Below, one piece after another: positions 1 through 7,797 of a stretch of DNA of 64,000 nt. Positions within the stretch are counted from its first letter, which is position 1. Every line of letters starts with the position of its first letter. A program made the position numbers and the translations under genes. Below the pieces are notes generated by a model that searched no databases, was not told where the DNA came from, and worked only from the letters and a program-made list of their open reading frames with translations. The DNA comes from Prevotella sp. (lineage in GTDB: Bacteria; Bacteroidota; Bacteroidia; Bacteroidales; Bacteroidaceae), in NCBI GenBank assembly GCA_022771625.1, contig JALFCW010000003.1:23872-87871 (forward strand). Reading direction: 5' to 3'.

Positions 1-1
1 T

Positions 2-169
2 CGCGACTATGTCATCCTCGATGCCAAGGCAATGCTGTTGAGCCGCGAGTATAGCATCCAGCAAATCAGTCAGATTCTCAATTTCCCCAACCCATCCTTT
101 TTCAGCAAGTATTTCCGCGAGGCGGTAGGTTGTTCGCCCAGCAAGTTTCTCAATAAAGAAGGGGAGTGA
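2..169 (+). CDS. AraC-family regulator, C-terminal fragment cut by window edge
   Basis: Only the last 55 codons are present. They encode the second helix-turn-helix of an AraC/XylS DNA-binding domain: the stretch SIQQISQILNF, then the signature FFSKYFREAVGCSPSKF close to the stop, is typical of the family. The upstream part (ligand-binding or sensor region) lies outside the window, so it cannot be said whether this is a free AraC regulator or the end of a hybrid two-component system. The next genes are on the opposite strand and converge on it. Confidence 0.85.
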   Translation, partial: RDYVILDAKAMLLSREYSIQQISQILNFPNPSFFSKYFREAVGCSPSKFLNKEGE

Positions 170-195
170 AATCAGTTTTTTGCATTTGGGGGAAT

Positions 196-786
196 TTAGA
201 TAGAACAGAAGAAGGTGACGAGGAACGGGACGGAGAAATCCACGCAGAAACCATGGAAGATGGAGACAATGACGTAGTCTTGTCCTGATGTGCGGGTGAT
301 GATGGGCAGTGTGGTGTCCATCGTTGTTGCTCCACCCATACTTATCGGAGCCAATTTTCCGAAGTACCTTACTAATAACGGGGCACAGAGAAGGGTGATT
401 ATCTCACGCATGATATTCGACAGGAGGGCTATGGTGCCCAATTCCGCACCCTTGTATTCGGTGATGAAAATGCTCGAAAGCGAGTAATAACCAAATCCCG
501 AACCAATGGCGAGACAGTCGAAGAGATGGCGATGGGGCAAAAAAGCAGAGGCTGCAGTCGTTCCTGCCAATGTGCCGACAATAGTCATCATGGGCAACAT
601 CATAAGTCGGGGATTGACACCACGGAAACTCTTGAGGGTCTTGGTGTCACTGCCTATACTTATACCTACGCAAAACATTAGGGCGTAGAGGATGAAGGTT
701 GAAGATTGAAAATTGAAGGTTGAAAATTGAAGGCCTACTACTATTCCTAAGACGAAGAAGGCGATGATGATAAGACTGCCTTTCAT
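196..786 (-). CDS. LysO-family (DUF340) transporter, large subunit
   Basis: A hydrophobic protein of about 196 residues with roughly six membrane segments, resembling the C-terminal part of LysO/YbjE-type exporters (lysine efflux in E. coli). Glycine-rich stretches such as CLAIGSGFGYYSLSSIFI and the acidic/polar residues inside the membrane fit that family. The ATG at 784-786 overlaps the TGA of the upstream small partner (ATGA), so translation is probably coupled. I chose this start over an ATG 14 codons upstream because of that overlap. A heptamer repeat at 692-733 is translated in frame in the loop after the first membrane segment. The transported substrate in this organism is not shown. 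Confidence 0.75.
   Translation of the reverse strand: MKGSLIIIAFFVLGIVVGLQFSTFNFQSSTFILYALMFCVGISIGSDTKTLKSFRGVNPRLMMLPMMTIVGTLAGTTAASAFLPHRHLFDCLAIGSGFGYYSLSSIFITEYKGAELGTIALLSNIMREIITLLCAPLLVRYFGKLAPISMGGATTMDTTLPIITRTSGQDYVIVSIFHGFCVDFSVPFLVTFFCSI
692..733. repeat. TTGAARR heptamer tandem repeat inside a coding region
   Basis: About six head-to-tail 7-bp units of the type TTGAAGA, TTGAAAA and TTGAAGG. They lie wholly inside the LysO-like gene and keep its frame (42 bp, 14 codons), encoding a Phe/Ser/Thr/Asn/Gln-rich loop on the minus strand. The same heptamer forms a longer array at 35064-35133. Confidence 0.85.
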
Positions 787-1058
787 TTGCCAGCCTCCTT
801 TCTTGACACGTATTTCCATAGTAGCCATGAGAAGAGTGTGGTGCCTATGGCTCCTCCGACAGTGAGTAACAGAGCCTCAATGCCAAGTGTCTGAATACCG
901 TTGACGATATGCGGATTGCTGCCCACCTCGATACCGAGCAGGAAGAGGAGTAGCCATATCAAGACAGTGATTACATGCGAGATAAACCTCGTATTCCTCT
1001 TTCTTACGAGATAACCTACGGCAATGCCGCATAGCATTATGACAACAACAATAAGCAT
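783..1058 (-). CDS. LysO-family (DUF340) transporter, small N-terminal subunit
   Basis: A 91-residue membrane protein with three predicted hydrophobic segments (MLIVVVIMLCGIAVGYLV, VLIWLLLFLLGIEVGSN, and a glycine-rich ALLLTVGGAIGTTLFSWLL). It matches the N-terminal portion of LysO-type proteins; the two halves are separate genes here, as is seen in other Bacteroidetes. The start at the ATG 1056-1058 is inferred, because an upstream in-frame Met would add a long hydrophilic leader overlapping the previous gene. It ends four bases into the next gene (ATGA overlap). Confidence 0.7.
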   Translation of the reverse strand: MLIVVVIMLCGIAVGYLVRKRNTRFISHVITVLIWLLLFLLGIEVGSNPHIVNGIQTLGIEALLLTVGGAIGTTLFSWLLWKYVSRKEAGK

Positions 1059-1075
1059 AGTCGTGAAACAGGAAA

Positions 1076-1918
1076 CTATTTTGTGGCAGCTGTATTCTCG
1101 GCGAATGATATTATTATTCCCGCCACCATTCCGGCAATAGCTATAAACAATGTGATGGAGAGGACGTGAACAACAATCACCTTGCGTATTGTTGTCCTCC
1201 ATTTATATCCGAAGATATACTTGTAATCCCATACAAAAAGAATAAACAGCAACCACCATGGCAGGGGATAGAAGGTATAGTCTTCCTTGCCGTTGCTGAA
1301 GATGGGCAGATAGATAATCGACAATGCCATCATCTGTCCGCTCATAAACACCTGAGTGAAGAAATGCTCTGCCATCGTGGCTTTGGGTCGGGTGGGCGAC
1401 TTGCGGAACACGCCCCATGCAAACAGCATGAAGAAGGAGTGGAGGCAGATGAGTTCCACGGCTTTATGCTGATCCATCCATACCACAATATTCTTTACTG
1501 TCATCATCATTTCTTCTGTTGAGATTTTCTTGCCATTGAAGTTGACGACAGTATTATTAGTGTTCTCCTTGAGATTCTTCTTGAGTGCCTCGTCATTCAT
1601 ACTGCTTGTAATCTGTTCGGAGATGGTTTTTTCGCCGAGCAGTGACGACTCCACGGCAAAGAAGATGCAAAGCACGAAGAGCATCTTCACAGGCGGGAAG
1701 AACGGCATGCGCTTGCCATCGAGATATTCGCCAATCATCTGTCCTGGTCGGTAGATGAGGTGCAATACTGTGCGTGGCAATGAGCGGTTGCCCATACCCC
1801 ACACCTCTAATGTCGCCATCAGTGCTTTCTTGACGGTGAATCGTTGCGTGCTTGCCGGTTGGCCGCACGAGGGGCAGTAGTTGCCGATGAATTCAGTATG
1901 GCAGTTGAGACATTCCAT
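1076..1918 (-). CDS. DUF3667 membrane protein with N-terminal zinc ribbon
   Basis: 280 residues. The N-terminus carries a two-knuckle Cys ribbon (C3-x2-C6 and C15-x2-C18, in the context CLNCHTEF and YCPSCGQ), followed by an amphipathic region (LPRTVLHLIYRPGQMIGEYL DGKR) and about five membrane helices. This layout is that of the DUF3667 family, whose function is unknown. It lies just upstream of the LysO pair on the same strand (gap 17 bp), so the three may be co-transcribed. A long inverted repeat precedes it. Confidence 0.7.
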   Translation of the reverse strand: MECLNCHTEFIGNYCPSCGQPASTQRFTVKKALMATLEVWGMGNRSLPRTVLHLIYRPGQMIGEYLDGKRMPFFPPVKMLFVLCIFFAVESSLLGEKTISEQITSSMNDEALKKNLKENTNNTVVNFNGKKISTEEMMMTVKNIVVWMDQHKAVELICLHSFFMLFAWGVFRKSPTRPKATMAEHFFTQVFMSGQMMALSIIYLPIFSNGKEDYTFYPLPWWLLFILFVWDYKYIFGYKWRTTIRKVIVVHVLSITLFIAIAGMVAGIIISFAENTAATK

Positions 1919-1927
1919 ATTTATTGG

Positions 1928-2038
1928 GGAGTTAAGGAGTTAAAGGAGTTAAGGAGTTAAGCCAATAGTATTGAGCATACATTGTAAGCGCTATTAACAT
2001 TTGGCTTTAACTCCTTAACTCCTTAACTTCTTAACTCC
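1928..2038. repeat. Long inverted repeat built from GGAGTTAA units
   Basis: Two near-complementary arms of about 38 nt (1928-1965 and 2001-2038), each made of four tandem GGAGTTAA-type units, separated by 35 nt. The right side of the loop contains AGCGCTATTAACATTTGGCT. It lies between the acyl-CoA dehydrogenase gene and the DUF3667 gene, both on the minus strand, so it could act as a terminator for the etf operon. A related element with the same unit and a near-identical core lies at 18393-18532. Confidence 0.8.
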
Positions 2039-2044
2039 TAAAAA

Positions 2045-3751
2045 TTACGCTTTAAAATTCTCCAAGTCCTCGGGCTTGAACGCCTTGATATAGGCATGAT
2101 GTGCAGCGCACTCAGCCTCGGCATGGCGAACGAAGACGTTGACACTCTTCTTGAAGAGTTCGGGAGCGCGAGTGGCATCCTCAAGCAGCAGGATAGACAT
2201 GATGATGTCGGCAGTCATCTCGTAGAGACGGCGTGCGAGGAAGTCCTGCATATCCTGGTTGCCCTGCTCCTTCACGTAGTTGAGTGCATCTTCATACTGC
2301 TCGATGAGCTTGGCGATACGCTCGCGCATTGGGGCGGCACACTCGCAGATAGGACGCTCCATCATCTCCTTCATGATTGAGAGGTAGGTGCCGTTGGTGA
2401 TATAGCGGATGGCAGCCACTACCTGAAGCTGTGTTGTACCCTCGTAGATAGAGAAGATACGTGCATCGCGATAGAGGCGCTGACTCTTGTATTCCATGAT
2501 GAATCCCGAACCGCCGTGAATCTGAATGGCATCGTAGGCATTCTGGTTTGCATACTCGGAGTTCATACCCTTTGCCAGAGGAGTGAATGCGTCAGCCAGA
2601 CGTGTGTATTTCTTTTGCTCGGCACGCTCCTCGGGAGTGAGTTTGCGCTCGCGGGCAATGTCGTCGAGAGCCTTGTAGATATCCACATAGCGTGCTGTCT
2701 GATAGAGAATGGCGCGACCGGCATCGAGCTTGGCCTTCATGCGTGAGAGCATGTCATATACAGCGGGGAAGTCGATGATGGCAGTGTCAAACTGCTTGCG
2801 CTCCTTGGCATAGGCAAGTCCCTCGTTGTAGGCAGCCTGGCTTACTCCTACCGACTGTGCGGCGATACCGAGGCGTGCACCGTTCATCAGGGCCATCACA
2901 TACTTGATAAGACCCAGGCGGGTGCTACCGCAGAGTTCGCACTTGGCGTTCTTATATACAAGCTCACATGTGGGTGAACCGTGGATACCGAGTTTGTGCT
3001 CGATATGACGTACGGTGACACCTCCGTCGCGCTTGTCGTAGATGAACATCGAGAGTCCGCGTCCGTCGTGTGTACCCTCCTCAGAGCGTGCGAGCACGAG
3101 GTGGATGTCGGAGTCGCCGTTGGTGATGAATCGCTTCACACCATTCAGTCGCCAGCACTTGTTCTCCTCGTCGTAGCTTGCCTTGAGCATCACGCGCTGG
3201 AGGTCGGAACCGGCGTCAGGCTCAGTCAAGTCCATTGACATTGTCTCACCTGCACATACGCGGGGGATGTACTTCTTGCGCTGTTCCTCGTCGCCAAACT
3301 CATAGAGTGTCTCGATACAATCCTGAAGGCTCCAGATGTTCTGGAAACCAGCGTCGGCAGCCGATACAATCTCCGAGGCCATAGAGTAGGGAGTGATAGG
3401 CATGTTAAGACCGCCGTAGCGACGGGGCATCGACACGCCCCAAAGACCAGCCTTGCGGGTGGCGTCGAGGTTTTCGAATGTCTTGGATGCATACACCATG
3501 CGTCCGTCAACGAGGTGTGGACCTTCGAGGTCAACAGACTCAGAGTTGGGTTCTATGATGTTGGCGGCTATGTCGCCTGTAATCTCGAGCATCTGCTTGT
3601 AGTTCTCGATAGCGTCGTCGAAGTCAACGGGAGCGTCGGGATATTCTGCAGCATCCACGAATCCACGTTCCTTGAGTTCAACGATGCGTTTCATTTCCGG
3701 GTGATTCAAATAGAATTCAAATTCCGGATGGTCACTATAATAGTTTGCCAT
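2045..3751 (-). CDS. Acyl-CoA dehydrogenase (long form, 568 aa)
   Basis: A flavoprotein that oxidises acyl-CoA to 2-enoyl-CoA and passes electrons to ETF. Visible features are the N-terminal helical domain, the FAD-contact region MSMDLTEPDAGSDLQ, the middle beta domain with NGVKRFITNGD, and IQIHGGSGFIMEY followed by the IYEGTT motif that holds the usual catalytic Glu of short-chain enzymes. About 130 residues follow that motif, making it longer than the common 380-residue form; this extended type is frequent in Bacteroidetes. It is the last gene of etfB-etfA-acd, 6 bp after etfA. Which acyl-CoA it uses, and whether it runs as a reductase, cannot be told from sequence. Confidence 0.92.
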   Translation of the reverse strand: MANYYSDHPEFEFYLNHPEMKRIVELKERGFVDAAEYPDAPVDFDDAIENYKQMLEITGDIAANIIEPNSESVDLEGPHLVDGRMVYASKTFENLDATRKAGLWGVSMPRRYGGLNMPITPYSMASEIVSAADAGFQNIWSLQDCIETLYEFGDEEQRKKYIPRVCAGETMSMDLTEPDAGSDLQRVMLKASYDEENKCWRLNGVKRFITNGDSDIHLVLARSEEGTHDGRGLSMFIYDKRDGGVTVRHIEHKLGIHGSPTCELVYKNAKCELCGSTRLGLIKYVMALMNGARLGIAAQSVGVSQAAYNEGLAYAKERKQFDTAIIDFPAVYDMLSRMKAKLDAGRAILYQTARYVDIYKALDDIARERKLTPEERAEQKKYTRLADAFTPLAKGMNSEYANQNAYDAIQIHGGSGFIMEYKSQRLYRDARIFSIYEGTTQLQVVAAIRYITNGTYLSIMKEMMERPICECAAPMRERIAKLIEQYEDALNYVKEQGNQDMQDFLARRLYEMTADIIMSILLLEDATRAPELFKKSVNVFVRHAEAECAAHHAYIKAFKPEDLENFKA

Positions 3752-3757
3752 GTTTTT

Positions 3758-4795
3758 TTATTTATTATTCTGCTTATAATACTTTATCAGTTTCGGAACA
3801 ACCTCCTCAACGGTACCTACTATCACATAGTCGGCAATCTTGTTGATGGGTGCTTCGGGGTCGCTGTTCACCGAGATGATGATACCAGAGTCCTGCATAC
3901 CGGCGATGTGCTGAATCTGACCGCTGATACCGCAGGCGATGTACACCTTCGGATGCACGGTGACACCCGTCTGACCAATCTGACGGTCGTGGTCAATCCA
4001 TCCGGCATCTACAGCGGCACGTGAGCCACCTACCTCGCCGTGAAGCACCTTTGCCAACTGGAAGAGTTGGTCGAAACCTTCCTTCGAACCTACACCATAT
4101 CCACCGGCAACAACGATGGGCGAACCCTTGAGGTTGTGCTTGGCAGCCTCTACGTGATGGTCGAGCACCTTAACCACGTATGCCTCGGCAGATACATACT
4201 TAGACACCTCGGGATAAACAACCTCGCCCTTGGCATTGCCCTCGTAGATAGCCTTCTGCATCACGCCTGAGCGCACTGTAGCCATCTGTGGACGATGGTC
4301 GGGATTGACGATTGTTGCCACGATATTACCACCGAAGGCAGGACGAATCTGATAGAGCAGATTGTCGTAGGTCTTCTGGTTCTTCTTGTCCTCATACGGA
4401 CCAATCTCAAGCTCGGTGCAGTCGGCTGTCAATCCGCTGGTGAGCGATGATGACACACGAGGTCCGAGGTCGCGACCGATAACGGTGGCACCCATAAGGC
4501 ATATCTGCGGCTTTTCCTCCTTGAAGAGGTTTACGAGAATATCGGTGTGGGGAGCTGATGTGTAAGGGAACAGACCTTCACCGTCGAAGACAAACAGTTT
4601 GTCAACGCCATAAGGCAAAATCTGCTCTTCCACCTTTCCTTTGATCCCTGTGCCGGCAACTATGGCATTGAGGTCAACGCCCAGTTCATTGGCCAGTTTG
4701 CGGCCCTTTGTCAATAGTTCCTGTGAAACCTCCTGCACCTGGGTGCCTTCGATTTCGCAATATACAAATACGTTGTTCATATTTCTACTAGCCAA
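3758..4795 (-). CDS. etfA: Electron transfer flavoprotein alpha subunit
   Basis: 345 residues. The C-terminal FAD-binding domain is clear: VVAGGYGVGSKEGF, then GEVGGSRAAVDAGW, GQTGVTVHPKVYIACGISG and IISVNSDPEAPI, all hallmark EtfA motifs. The N-terminal half has the Rossmann-like fold shared with EtfB. It works as a heterodimer with EtfB, carrying electrons from the acyl-CoA dehydrogenase encoded next. Its start overlaps the end of etfB by 8 bp, indicating translational coupling. Whether this pair can bifurcate electrons was not resolved. Confidence 0.95.
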   Translation of the reverse strand: MASRNMNNVFVYCEIEGTQVQEVSQELLTKGRKLANELGVDLNAIVAGTGIKGKVEEQILPYGVDKLFVFDGEGLFPYTSAPHTDILVNLFKEEKPQICLMGATVIGRDLGPRVSSSLTSGLTADCTELEIGPYEDKKNQKTYDNLLYQIRPAFGGNIVATIVNPDHRPQMATVRSGVMQKAIYEGNAKGEVVYPEVSKYVSAEAYVVKVLDHHVEAAKHNLKGSPIVVAGGYGVGSKEGFDQLFQLAKVLHGEVGGSRAAVDAGWIDHDRQIGQTGVTVHPKVYIACGISGQIQHIAGMQDSGIIISVNSDPEAPINKIADYVIVGTVEEVVPKLIKYYKQNNK

Positions 4796-5657
4796 TAATC
4801 TTCTCGTTCAACAATTCCTTTATCAGTCCCTCTACGTCGGCATCGCTGCCAGTGAGAGTCTTGCTCTCCTTGGCCTGGAATACGATGTTCTTAACAGCTT
4901 TCACCTTTGTGGGCGAACCGCTCAAACCACACTGTTGTGGGTCGCCGTCAACATCGGCCACCGACCACTGGTTGAGAGTGAGGTAGGGACGCTCGTCGTA
5001 CAATTCCTTGTATGGCATGTCTTCAGTGCGCTCCATAGGAGCTGTGGCACGCTTGTATTTCATCACGAGCTTCACGTTGCACGGACGGCAGGGAGCTGCG
5101 CTTCCGTTGACAGTTACAACGACAGGCATGGGAGCCTCTACAGTCTCGGCACCACCGTCGATGAGACGGCGTATGGTGAGCTTACCGTCCTCGCACTTTT
5201 CGATGCTCTCGGCATAAGTGACCTGGTTGAGACCTAATTTCTGTGCCACCTGTGGACCCACCTGTGCGGTGTCGCCGTCGATAGCCTGGCGACCTCCGAT
5301 GACAATGTCAACATCACCGATCTTCTTGATGGCAGTGGCGAGTGCATAAGAGGTAGCGAGAGTGTCAGCTCCGGCAAACAGACGGTCGGTGAGCAACCAT
5401 CCAGTGTCGGCACCGCGATAGAGACCCTGGCGGATAATCTCAGCCGCACGGGGAGGACCCATCGTCAGAATGCCAACGGTGGAACCAGGATTCTGCTCCT
5501 TGAGGCGGAGAGCCTGCTCGAGAGCGTTCAAATCTTCAGGATTGAAGATGGCAGGCAGGGCTGCGCGGTTGACCGTTCCTTCGGCGGTCATGGCGTCCTT
5601 GCCCACATTTCTTGTGTCAGGAACTTGCTTTGCAAGTACTACAATTTTCAAACTCAT
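4788..5657 (-). CDS. etfB: Electron transfer flavoprotein beta subunit
   Basis: 289 residues starting MSLKIVVLAKQVPDT, the standard EtfB opening. Other family marks are INRAALPAIFNPEDLNALEQAL, the nucleotide-binding region VDIVIGGRQAIDGDTAQVGPQ and the VTVNGSAAPCRPCNVKLVMK segment near the family signature. First gene of the etfB-etfA-acd operon. A promoter with good -33 and -7 elements lies about 50 bp upstream. Confidence 0.95.
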   Translation of the reverse strand: MSLKIVVLAKQVPDTRNVGKDAMTAEGTVNRAALPAIFNPEDLNALEQALRLKEQNPGSTVGILTMGPPRAAEIIRQGLYRGADTGWLLTDRLFAGADTLATSYALATAIKKIGDVDIVIGGRQAIDGDTAQVGPQVAQKLGLNQVTYAESIEKCEDGKLTIRRLIDGGAETVEAPMPVVVTVNGSAAPCRPCNVKLVMKYKRATAPMERTEDMPYKELYDERPYLTLNQWSVADVDGDPQQCGLSGSPTKVKAVKNIVFQAKESKTLTGSDADVEGLIKELLNEKIIG

Positions 5658-5703
5658 ATTTAATTATAAATAGTTATTGTTCCGATTATTACGAAAATTG
5701 ATG

Positions 5704-5734
5704 CAAAATTACGCCTTTTTTTTCATTTGACAAA
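5704..5734 (-). promoter_or_regulatory. Bacteroidetes-type promoter of etfBA-acd
   Basis: On the minus strand a TTTG -33 element (5731-5734) and TAATTTTG -7 element (5704-5711) are 19 bp apart, matching the TTTG/TAnnTTTG consensus. It lies upstream of etfB and is divergent from dnaG. Confidence 0.7.
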
Positions 5735-5774
5735 ATAAAAAAGGAATAAAGTGATGATTTTCATATTTTTTTGC

Positions 5775-5782
5775 TAACTTTG
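5775..5782 (+). promoter_or_regulatory. -7 element upstream of dnaG
   Basis: TAACTTTG matches TAnnTTTG and ends 8 bp before the dnaG ATG, implying a very short leader. No good TTTG -33 box is seen at the right distance. Confidence 0.5.
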
Positions 5783-5790
5783 CACCGATT

Positions 5791-7788
5791 ATGATAGATA
5801 GAGATACCATAGACAAGATTTTGGAGGCGACCAACATCGTTGATGTCGTCTCGGAATTTGTGACTCTGCGCAAGGCAGGCATCAACTACAAGGGGCTTTG
5901 TCCGTTTCATGACGACAAGACTCCCTCGTTTATAGTGTCGCCCACAAAGGGTATTTGCCACTGCTTTGCTTGCGGTAAGGGAGGCAATGCCGTAAACTTC
6001 CTTATGGAGCACGAGCAGATATCCTATCCCGATGCATTGAGATGGCTCGCCAAGAAATACAATATAGAGATTCGTGAGCGCGAACTGTCGGCCGAGGAGA
6101 AGCAACAGGCATCCGACCGCGAGAGTATGTTCATCGTCAACGAGTGGGCGAAGAACTACTTTGTTGACATACTTAAGAAGAACCCCGACGGACAGGCCAT
6201 AGGATTGCAGTATTTCCGCAGTCGTGGCATACGCGATGATATCATAGAGAAATTTAAGTTGGGATATGCCCTGTCGAGGCGCGACTCTCTGTCGAAGGCG
6301 GCTGTGGCTGCCGGATATAAGGAGGATTATCTGGTGAAAACTGGATTGTGCTACAGAAAGGACAATGGTGAACTTGTTGACCGATATGCCGGCAGAGTGA
6401 TATTCCCGTGGTTTTCGGTGGCGGGTAAGGTGAATGCATTCGGTGGTCGCCTGCTCGACTCGCGCACCAAGGGTGTGCAGCAGAAATATGTCAATTCGCC
6501 TGAGTCGGATATCTTCCATAAGGAACGCGAACTCTATGGCCTTTATCAGGCAAAGCGAGATATAGCCAAGCAAGATCATGTGTTTATGGTGGAGGGATAT
6601 ACCGACGTGATAGCCATGCACCAGTGTGGTATATGTAATGTTGTGGCCAACTCGGGCACTGCACTCTCTGTTCATCAGATTAAGGCACTGCGGAGGTTTA
6701 CGCCTAACATCACCTTGCTCTACGACGGTGACGAGGCCGGTATTCATGCAGCTATGCGAGGCACCGACATGCTACTTGCCGAGGGAATGAATGTGAAAGT
6801 GCTGTTGTTGCCTGATGGCGACGACCCCGACAGTTTTTCGCGCAAGCACACGGCTGAGGAGTTCAGAAAGTATATCGAGACCAACCAAAGTGACTTCATA
6901 CGGTTTAAGTCGGATGTCATGCTTCGTGGTGTCAACGACCCAATAAAGCGTTCGGAAGCTATCACGAGTATTGTGCGCAGCATATCGGTGATACCTAATC
7001 AAATCACGCGCGATACATATATCCATGAGTGTTCCGACCGGTTGCGAATAAACGAGCAGACATTAATCAACACGATGAACTCATTCATACGTGGAGATAT
7101 TGATGCTGCACAAAAGGAACAGGAGCGCGAAGCACAACGACAAGCTGCTGCAAATACAACTGCCGCAGCTACATCTTCAGCTACATCTTCCTCTGCGTCT
7201 GCATCCTCTGCGTCTGCATCCACTGCTGAACCGCCTGCATCTGACAATCCTATTGAGCCACTTCTGGTGAAATTGATTTTGCAACATGGCGGTGATATTA
7301 TATATAAAGATGTTAAGACCGCCGACGGCAAAAATATCGATCTTACGGTAGCGCAGTTTATCGACTACGACCTGTCGCAGGACAACCTGGTATTCTCCAA
7401 CCCAATCTTCCAGACAATACTCGCCGAAACCGCTGCCCATAGCGGTGAGGATGGTTTTGATCCTGCAGTATTCTTTGCCACCTATCACGATATTAATGTG
7501 AGCAGTGTGGCATCGCGTCTCATATTCAACAAGTATCAGCTATGTCGCAGTCTTGAGATGACTCCCGACGAGGAGTCGGTGCGTCTCAACACCATCCACC
7601 TCTTGTCGGAGTTCAGGGCTCACCATGTCCAGAATAGGCTCAACGCCCTTAAGCAGCGCCTTGCCGAGGCTCAGCGCGAGAAGAATGGCGAAGAGGTGAG
7701 AGGCATACTGAAAGAGATGATGGAAGCCCGCTCGCTCCGCGACACTATTGCCGATAGTGTGGGGCAGAGCTTAATAAGAAATATCTGA
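5791..7788 (+). CDS. dnaG: DNA primase
   Basis: 665 residues; makes RNA primers at the replication fork. The N-terminal zinc-binding domain has C37-x2-H40 and C58-x2-C61 (CPFH and CHCFAC). The catalytic core and Toprim domain show MVEGYTDVIAMHQ and LLYDGDEAGIHAA. A low-complexity Ala/Ser/Thr linker (about residues 450-480) separates the core from the C-terminal DnaB-binding domain. The ATG follows a TAACTTTG -7 element by 8 bp. Divergent from the etf operon and followed within 9 bp by the cardiolipin synthase-like gene. Confidence 0.96.
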   Translation: MIDRDTIDKILEATNIVDVVSEFVTLRKAGINYKGLCPFHDDKTPSFIVSPTKGICHCFACGKGGNAVNFLMEHEQISYPDALRWLAKKYNIEIRERELSAEEKQQASDRESMFIVNEWAKNYFVDILKKNPDGQAIGLQYFRSRGIRDDIIEKFKLGYALSRRDSLSKAAVAAGYKEDYLVKTGLCYRKDNGELVDRYAGRVIFPWFSVAGKVNAFGGRLLDSRTKGVQQKYVNSPESDIFHKERELYGLYQAKRDIAKQDHVFMVEGYTDVIAMHQCGICNVVANSGTALSVHQIKALRRFTPNITLLYDGDEAGIHAAMRGTDMLLAEGMNVKVLLLPDGDDPDSFSRKHTAEEFRKYIETNQSDFIRFKSDVMLRGVNDPIKRSEAITSIVRSISVIPNQITRDTYIHECSDRLRINEQTLINTMNSFIRGDIDAAQKEQEREAQRQAAANTTAAATSSATSSSASASSASASTAEPPASDNPIEPLLVKLILQHGGDIIYKDVKTADGKNIDLTVAQFIDYDLSQDNLVFSNPIFQTILAETAAHSGEDGFDPAVFFATYHDINVSSVASRLIFNKYQLCRSLEMTPDEESVRLNTIHLLSEFRAHHVQNRLNALKQRLAEAQREKNGEEVRGILKEMMEARSLRDTIADSVGQSLIRNI

Positions 7789-7797
7789 AAAAAATAA

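Noticed and set aside
5761-6747. A 328-codon open frame antisense to dnaG
   Set aside because: It lies fully opposite a clear DNA primase with all motifs; its translation has no recognisable domain and reflects codon bias of the sense gene.
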